A stretch of DNA of 64,000 nucleotides. Origin: Theristus sp. LFF4_11 (Eukaryota > Nematoda > Chromadorea > Monhysterida > Xyalidae). Of this stretch, positions 57,901 through 64,000 are shown piece after piece (positions within the stretch are counted from its first letter, which is position 1; each line of letters opens with the position of its first letter). The stretch covers positions 62,001-126,000 of the forward strand of contig JASANC010001093.1 of NCBI GenBank assembly GCA_030248135.1. The letters are read 5' to 3'. The notes under the pieces are model-generated. The model was given only the letters and a program-made list of their open reading frames with translations. It made no database searches and was not told the origin of the DNA. A program made the translations under genes and the position numbers.

Positions 57901-58705
57901 GTCGTGCTGGAGTTCGTGAACGCTCGAGACCTCCGCTGTTGGCTTCGCCAATTGAACGACACACATTCTGGCAATTACGAAACACCGAGACCAAGCTCAA
58001 CGAGGCCACAATTCAGCCAACTACTGCATTTCGCTGTCCAGGTCGCGACTGAAACCTATTAGGCAGTGTTCTATCCTAACTGTGGTGTATTCTATTGAAG
58101 GTGTGTGCGAATCAAAAACTGACCGCGACGCCCAAACTCTCTCTCAGATCTGCAACGGTGTCGCCGCAGTGCACAGCGCCGGCTGGCTGCATCGTGACGT
58201 CGCGCTTCGCAACTGCCTGCTCGACGCCGTGCACATGAACGTGAAACTGTGCGACTTCAGTTTGGCGCGTTTCGTCGGCGACACAAGCGACGCCACGTTT
58301 GTCGTTGACGTTGACGACGACGGCGACGTGCTGCCGGTGCGCTGGCTGGCGCCCGAGTGTCTCTCTGGCGAGCAGCGCAAACGCCGCGAGTGTCGCGCGT
58401 TCTCGCCAGCGTCGGACGTGTGGTCGCTGGGCGTCTGCCTGTGGGAGCTGTTCAGCGGCGCAATGCTGCCGTACTACGGACGCTGCGACGCGCAAGTCTG
58501 CCAACTGGTCGCACGTGGCGAACGACTGACCATGCCACCGTCAATGCGTCAGCATGCACGAACGGGCGACAATGCGGCGTTGGTCAGGAGGACGTTTGAG
58601 CTGATGGAACAGTGCTGGAGCAGACGAGCGCAGTGCCGACCAGCACCGGCAGTGCTGCGAGACGCGCTGCGTGCGATGCTTGGCGATTGTTCGCGGGTGC
58701 TATGA
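54988..58705 (+). CDS. Receptor tyrosine kinase with a kringle domain (ROR/MuSK-like)
   Basis: Single-pass receptor with extracellular kringle and intracellular kinase. Exons, all phase-consistent from the second on: to 55186, 55255-55340, 55681-55888, 56139-56331, 56476-56752, 57173-57451, 57865-58041, 58148-58705. Kringle: LCYSDNVVYVGELNR and HCLSWDSE, then NNGGRLMDDGARCRDPGAF, NKPWCFV and REFCSVPKC. Transmembrane: WTSLFVIVVVFIAIALWL. Juxtamembrane region is Thr/Ser/Tyr-rich. Kinase: glycine loop RLASGDQSDVFLA, Lys in FVVVKRL, LHRDVALRNCLL, CDFSLAR in place of DFG, VRWLAPECL, SDVWSLGVCLWELF. Loop glycines and the DFG glycine are substituted. A kringle next to a kinase is found in ROR (and some MuSK) receptors; the expected frizzled-like CRD, Ig domain and signal peptide are not seen. 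AATAAA at 58927. Exon 1 may begin at ATG 54988 or at an acceptor there. Confidence 0.85.
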
Positions 58706-58926
58706 TTCAGTTGTTCGAGTGGTTTTGCGAAACGCAGAAACTGTACTGCAGATGAGAATGCTTGATGTGAGGTGACCTTTTGCTGTCTGGTTTTGTTTCT
58801 GTGATGTTTTTTTGAATATTTTCATTTTCCCCATTCTTGCATTTTATCACTGATTTTCTGATTATGCACTGTTTTGTGTTTATTATGTCGGAGCTCCGTT
58901 GTGACTTAGGCATTCATTGTATTCTC

Positions 58927-58932
58927 AATAAA
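58927..58932 (+). promoter_or_regulatory. Polyadenylation signal of the kinase gene
   Basis: AATAAA, 222 bases after the stop codon, the first on this strand downstream of the gene. Distance and position fit a short 3' UTR; the convergent gene ends at 59148. Confidence 0.6.
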
Positions 58933-59147
58933 CCGAAGTTAACGAAGTTCAATTTAAAAAACATTAATCACTAGAGGACTGGGCTGATACAAAATACACG
59001 AAAATGGCAGAAGACATGAAAAAACCGCCACAAAGATTTCTGATAAGGAAACCGATGTGCCGTAGGAAATGCTGCTGAACAACATGCCAAATATTGCAAA
59101 TGCCAAACAGCAACTGGGGAGAAAGGTAAAAAACTGATCAAACAGCT

Positions 59148-60375
59148 TCATTCATTTACATCTGGTAACTCGTTTTGTGGTTTTTGTTCGTTTTCAGCCG
59201 TATTCTGCACGGTGCTGCTTGCTGTGCCGCCACTTGCTGCCAGCCCTGACTCCGTGGCGACGTCCTCTGCTGCTGCCGCAGTCGTGTTTGCTTCATTTGC
59301 GCTCGCTTCGTTCGTGCCAGCCAGCGACACGTTCGACGATGTTTTTGCAGCGGCTGTCTGCAACAGGCAAAACACACAAAATGGACACCAACGCTGATTG
59401 GCTGCAGTCATGGGCGTGATCGTTGTAGCAGGAACAAATCAGCAGCTAGATTCGATTTGGATTTGCTGGATGCGGTGATTGCATGGTGATTGCGGTTGGT
59501 TGGGCTGACAAACTCAGGTGAATCCAACAGTCTTGTTTTCAGCTGCAACATTCTCAACTGCAGTTGTCTGCAGTTCTGTATTACTTTGTGTATTTTGTGC
59601 ATGCACTCCAGTGCTAAATAATGAAACGGAACTGCACTGCAACTCACTGCACTGTCATTCAATGCGTTGCCATGGCACGCACCTGAGCGTCATCAGTGGC
59701 AAACGTGTCCGTGATTGGCGTCACCTCGCTGTCCACGGCGGCAGCCACTTTTTTCGCCCGTTTGCATTTCTTGACGAGCGCCACAAGCGCGGCCACCAAT
59801 GCGACCAGTAGTAAAAGCGTCAAAATGCTGCATGCGTACGAAACTTGGTGCGTTTTGAAGTTGAAATTGCATCAACATTGAAACGATTTGCTATTACCGT
59901 AAAGTCTTGCATATAAGGTCTCCTTATATAAATTTGAAAATCAAAAATTTTTGAATAAAGTGGAATTTCGTGTGACAGCCTTATAAGTGGGAGGAGGTCT
60001 TATGAAGCGAACATTAGGAATTCCGGGCCTTACAAACGGGGTAGGATTTCGACCATGTCAAAATTTTGAATTTTTTGGTTTCCCGCCGTGTGACACTCCG
60101 CCTACTTTTGGGTGGGGGTCTTATAAGTGGGAGGAACCTTATATGCAAGACTACGGTATGTGTTAGAGAACTGCAGAAGTTTGCATTTTTCAACGCAAAT
60201 TCCGGACCAACCTTGCCGCAACGAGATAACTTTCATATTTCTTCAAATGGTCGACAAAATTCAACGCCGTCGCGTTTGTGTTGTTTGAATGCATGTGCTC
60301 GGCTTGTGACGTCTTGGCGTTGTTGTTGCTATTGAACGTGATCACTGGTTGGATAGCATTCGCTGCCATTCGCAA
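59148..60375 (-). CDS. Small single-pass membrane protein, unknown family
   Basis: Three exons join perfectly in phase: 60212-60375, 59683-59827, 59148-59357 (donors AAG/GTTGGT and CAG/GTGCGT; acceptors GCATGCAG and GTTGCAG), 172 residues. N-terminus has Asn-rich sequons (HSNNTNATALN). Residues about 54-74 form a strong membrane span ILTLLLLVALVAALVALV followed by KKCKRAKK, a positive-inside stop-transfer, which predicts N-out/C-in without a cleaved signal. The C-terminal tail is low-complexity Ala/Thr/Ser/Glu (ANEANTTAAAAEDVATESG) ending NELPDVNE. I do not recognise the family. Convergent with the kinase gene; intron 1 carries a MITE. An upstream exon is possible because the frame stays open above the ATG. 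Confidence 0.7.
59897..60156. mobile_element. MITE with TA target, in intron 1 of the membrane-protein gene
   Basis: Inverted ends CCGTAAAGTCTTGCATATAAGG and the inverse of CCGTAGTCTTGCATATAAGG, flanked by TA on both sides. The internal phrase TTATAAGTGGGAGGA occurs twice. TA duplication and a CCGTA start suggest a Tc1/mariner-related origin. Confidence 0.8.
60160..60210. other. Intron remainder after the MITE
   Basis: Short leftover of intron 1 of the membrane-protein gene, with the GT donor at 60211-60210. Nothing else seen. Confidence 0.6.
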
Positions 60376-60944
60376 GAACTGTTTTGCGAAAACAATAAAA
60401 ACGCGGTAGCACGGAAACTGCGAACCGCGCTGGGGCTGCTTATGGCTTCAATTTTCAACCTCAGTGAAAATCAAAACTGGAGTGTTACCGGGCATTTGAT
60501 CTGAAAGTTTATTCAGGAACGGGTGGTTTTCACACAAATTTTACTGCTTTTTTCGCATTCAGTTAAACCGCAGCTGTATCAAAAAGCGGAAAGAAAAACG
60601 ATAAAAACCCATGTGGTTGCAATAATTTTTTCTGCATGAACTATTCTGAACAGGCTGAACTATTCTACATAATTTTTATATAAAGTCTCATGGGTGCCCA
60701 ATTTCCACTCCATAACCATAATTCGAATAGCACGCACTGCTGTCGTTTGAGTTGCTGGAATTGCTCTTTGGTTGCGAAGGAAGTGCAGTTGGTGGTACCT
60801 TGTGGTTCCTGCTAAGTTTTAATGGGAGGTGTACCAATAGATCTTGGTTCAAGTGCAAGCTCTGTTTCGGTTGCGACTGAGATCAAAGTGTGCTCGTGGA
60901 CAAGCGATACTTGCTCGTTGTCGCTTCCTTTCAACAAATTTGCG
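60376..60944. other. Intergenic stretch, nothing recognised
   Basis: Upstream of the membrane-protein gene on the minus strand; likely contains its promoter or an upstream exon. No repeat or ORF of note. Confidence 0.5.
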
Positions 60945-60950
60945 TATATG

Positions 60951-62680
60951 CTATAGATGGTATACTATTGGCTCATTATTCATTAGTTGACGAATGAATA
61001 ATGGGGTTTTCAAATTATTTGAATAATACTACCGTATTACCCCCAATAAACCCCCATGGGGAATTAATACGTCAGCGACTTTTAGGGGTGGGGGTTTATT
61101 GGTGGGGGGGGGGATTATTGGTGGGGGGGGGGTTTATTTACAAAAAAATTCTAGGGGTGGGGGTTTATTGAAAAATAGCAAAAATACCTTGCATGGCAGG
61201 CAAGAAAGTCGCAGAAACTTCTACTCTACATAGAAATTTCCTTTTATAACAGCCTTTTGTAATGAAATTACTATTAACTCACCCATTTGTGGGCCTTTGG
61301 TAGCACAATTTCATCATTTTCACTGCAACCAGCCACTGAATTCGCTGGGTATGTGTTTCAAACAGGTCTCCAATAATCCCCCATGGGGGATTATTTGTGG
61401 GGGGGGGGGGGGATTATTCGGAAACTGGTCGGGGGGGGGGGGGGGGGGGGGGTTTTTTGGGGGGGGGGGGGGTTAATGGTGGGGGGGGGTTTAATGGGGG
61501 TAATACGGTATTTTGAATAATGAGTAATGGGTCCATTATTCAAATAGTACTATTGGTGACGAATGAATAATGTGAACAAAGGTCTGGATTTGTTTAAAAC
61601 CAGTTGCACAAGTTGCAAAAATTTGTGTGCTCAGAGCACACCTTGATTGACCACATCAACCTCGCATTTTGTGACACCTCATGAGCATTGAAAAGTGACA
61701 AAAAACATGTCCACTGAAATGAAGGTGCTGAAATCAACTTGTAAATTTCTACGGGTGCACCAAAACAAACTTCTGAAACTAAAAAATAACTCGCGGTTGG
61801 TTTGTTTTGTTTGTTTATGCAGTTCGTTGAAATTGTATTATATTTTTCCGCATTTAAACCATGGGCCACTAGAAATCTGCATGTTTCACTACTTGTTTTA
61901 CACTTTATTCGCAAATTCGTAATAGATGCGCAAAATTCAACACATTTTTTGAAATCCTGAGTGCATTTTAGTTTGGAAAAGTGAAAGAATCGTTCAATTT
62001 GGTGTTATATAACTCGAGATACAGCCATTTTTGTCTAGAAACTTGAAAAATCAACAAACACAAAATGAAAGGAAATCACACCACCTGGGGTTGTTATATT
62101 AGATGTGGCATACACACATACGTATGTGAGCAATTATGCTCCCCTCACGCGAACATCACACAGAGACAGTGTTGTGTTTCTCTCTGTTGTTGTTGTGTCT
62201 ATCTATGCTGCGCACACACGATAGGGTTACCGCAAACGATTATAACTTCTACACCGTTTATCCGTTTGAGCTGAAATTTGGATATGTTTTACCTGTATAC
62301 CTAACAGTTGTCGCCAATTAGTTTTACCCTGAACCGATCAAAAAAACTGAAGTTAGGGCCTTTAGTTATAATTAAACGCTTTGTTTACTTTGATGAGTGT
62401 TGATTTGTTTGAAATAGTGATTTGCACTTGATCCTCTCCGCCATTGATCCGACAACAAAAGCATCAATGTGCTGAGGGTAAAAAATGCAAAGTGGCAAAT
62501 AAAAGTCAATGAACAATCGTTCATTATTCATTAATCATTCACTATCGGCAAATTATTCAAGTGAATAATGAATAATTTAAAAAATTACGTGAATAATACT
62601 ATTTGAATAATATATTATTCATTCGTCATTCATTATTCAAACTCAGAGTTTGACGAATGAATTATTCATACCATCTATAG
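60951..62680. mobile_element. 1.73 kb inverted-repeat DNA element with TATATG target duplication
   Basis: Ends are CTATAGATGGTA and its exact inverse TACCATCTATAG; both flanks carry TATATG (60945-60950 and 62681-62686). Subterminal regions are rich in ATTCATTATTC/GACGAATGAATAATG, in both orientations (60985, 61558, 62520-62665). One 106-codon frame (61594-61914, minus) has no recognisable transposase motif. It contains a nested MITE at 61032-61508. Confidence 0.82.
61032..61508. mobile_element. MITE with CCGTATTACCCCC ends, nested in the 1.73 kb element
   Basis: Inverted ends CCGTATTACCCCCAATAAAC and the inverse of CCGTATTACCCCCATTAAAC, flanked by TA. Interior carries G runs up to 22 bases (61430-61475) and several GGGGGTTTATTGG phrases. 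Start resembles the MITE at 59897 (CCGTA). Confidence 0.8.
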
Positions 62681-62872
62681 TATATGCTGCAACTGCGTGA
62701 GTATTTTTTCTTACTTACAATGAGCTGTGGCGACATGAGTGACTTTTGGCGTGGCAATTATTTTATTTTGCCTGCGAAAGCTGGTGACTGGCACACAATG
62801 ATCTCTTGTGAAACAATTTAGAATTCTCGGACATTTTAGACTTCTCGATCTCATTTTAAACAGAAATCTGAA

Positions 62873-63913
62873 ATATTATCTAAAAATGCGGGAGACGCAT
62901 ATAAAAGGAGGAATATGGCCTTGTGTAAGCAGTGAAAGACTTGGCTCGTCAACGCTTTTCAAGTCTCTGATGTGGTACACACGGATACAAGTACATAAGA
63001 GTCATATTTTTGCGCCGCGTTTGTTGTTTAAAAGCTTGCTGAAAAGCGTAAAAACTTTAAAGTTATCTAGATATTTTTCAATTGTCCTCTTCAGTTTAGT
63101 CTAAAATCACATCATGTGCGAAATTCTGTACAGCATGGCCGAATAAATGAGGCAGTCCATCAAGGCGGGATTAGTCGCTGACTAGGAGTTGTCTTTTTCA
63201 AAAATGCCAACATAATTTCCAATCATGTGTGCAAGGGAGAAAGAATGAACAGAATAATACGGATAATCCATTAGTTTAAAAAAAACGCGTCAAATTTGGT
63301 ATACAATTTGGTTTCTGAACTTCTTTTTCTTTCATTCAAAATTCGCGCGCTCCTTGCACCCTGAAAAAAGCTGCCATGTTTAATCGGCTATACTGTAAAT
63401 TCTGTGCAAAAAAAACAGAAACATCAGAGATTGCAAAACATTGCTGCATGTAGCTTTATCGTTGTTGCTAACGTACGCACCGCTGTGCATACAGCAGCAC
63501 CAGTGCAAAAAGTGTTGTCTTCCGTTGATTTTCACCCTTTTTACCAAACTCTTGTGACAGGATAAACCGGTGAGTCATTGCCACAGAAGGAGACCTTGCG
63601 TTCCCAATGCCTCTGCGATACACTTTGTGCAAACCAGTGTCAGCGATCTAAAGTCTGATCGTTATTTTAGTGGTTTTAGAGGTCGCTAAATGCTAGAAAA
63701 AAGCAAATGTGAAAGTTTCATTTGTCTACAATATACGAGGGTTGCCACTTGCAACCGAAATAAAAAATCGGCGCAAAAATATAACTCTTATGTACTTGTA
63801 TCCGTGTGTACCACATCAGAGACTTGAAAAGCGTTGACGAGCCAAGTCTTTCACTGCTTACACAAGGCCATATTCCTCCTTTTATATGCGTCTCCCGCAT
63901 TTTTAGATAATAT
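62873..63913. repeat. Inverted repeat pair, about 145 bp arms
   Basis: 62873-63015 and 63770-63913 are inverse copies with few differences, sharing GCGGGAGACGCATATAAAAG, CTTGTGTAAGCAGTGAAAG, TCTGATGTGGTACACACGG and GGCGCAAAAATAT. Just outside the right arm is TACGAGGGTTGCCACTTGC, a type of start seen in mariner-like elements. The spacer (63016-63769) has no convincing gene. Confidence 0.7.
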
Positions 63914-64000
63914 TCTGACTTTTACATAAGACCCAAAGGTCGGACCAAAATCACAATACGTTGGTCACACATTCTTCTAAACCCCGGACAACTCAAGTTT

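Noticed and set aside
58112..58504. Minus-strand 130-codon frame under the kinase exon
   Set aside because: Antisense shadow of the GC-rich kinase exon; no independent motif.
61594..61914. 106-codon minus frame as a transposase of the 1.73 kb element
   Set aside because: No DDE/DDD spacing, helix-turn-helix or zinc finger recognised; too short.
62808..63104. Plus frame MRETHIKGGIWPC... and its minus-strand twin at 63718-63900 as genes
   Set aside because: They are the two arms of an inverted repeat read outward; no flanking gene structure.

Overview
The window is invertebrate animal nuclear DNA. It holds many short-intron eukaryotic genes with GT..AG junctions, animal-specific proteins (a Pins/LGN polarity protein with TPRs and GoLoco motifs, a kringle-bearing receptor tyrosine kinase, exportin-5), and a dense load of Helitrons, a Penelope-like retroelement and short DNA transposons. 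Exons are GC-rich; introns and repeats are AT-rich with long homopolymers. I cannot name the species.

Layout. 1-1090: a ~522 bp tandem repeat. 1327-8672 (minus): exportin-5 in more than 20 small exons. 8673-10034: no gene seen. 10035-23557 (minus): Pins/LGN. Its TPR half (18276-23557) and its GoLoco half (10035-13118) are separated by about 5 kb that holds the 3' exons of an unrecognised minus-strand gene (13680-about 17270) and a tRNA-derived SINE. A Pins intron also carries a 1.85 kb foldback-type transposon.

23.6-54.9 kb is almost entirely nested mobile DNA: G-tract elements flanked by 6 bp duplications, AT-armed 0.7 kb elements, four head-to-tail Helitrons (29260-35958), a truncated LINE, and a Penelope-like retroelement (minus, about 39455-53360) with its GIY-YIG nuclease upstream of the reverse transcriptase. 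Its RT frame is split by a 9.86 kb block of further Helitrons (40327-50186), which themselves contain a GCGC-repeat foldback element with a tRNA-Asp-like sequence. 54988-58705 (plus): a kringle/transmembrane/tyrosine kinase gene whose 5' end abuts Helitron-like sequence. 59148-60375 (minus): a small three-exon single-pass membrane protein of unknown function, convergent with the kinase gene. 60.9-62.7 kb: a 1.73 kb inverted-repeat element with a 6 bp target duplication and a nested MITE. 62.9-63.9 kb: an inverted repeat pair.

Functionally the three recognised host genes are unrelated neighbours: nuclear export of small RNAs, spindle orientation and cell polarity, and cell-surface signalling. 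The most informative part is the mobile DNA, where empty-site comparison within the window establishes several insertions to the base. The leading novelty candidates are a family of foldback elements with GGCC-cored minisatellite arms, a G-tract transposon family with 6 bp target duplications, and an atypical kringle receptor kinase with altered nucleotide-binding motifs.
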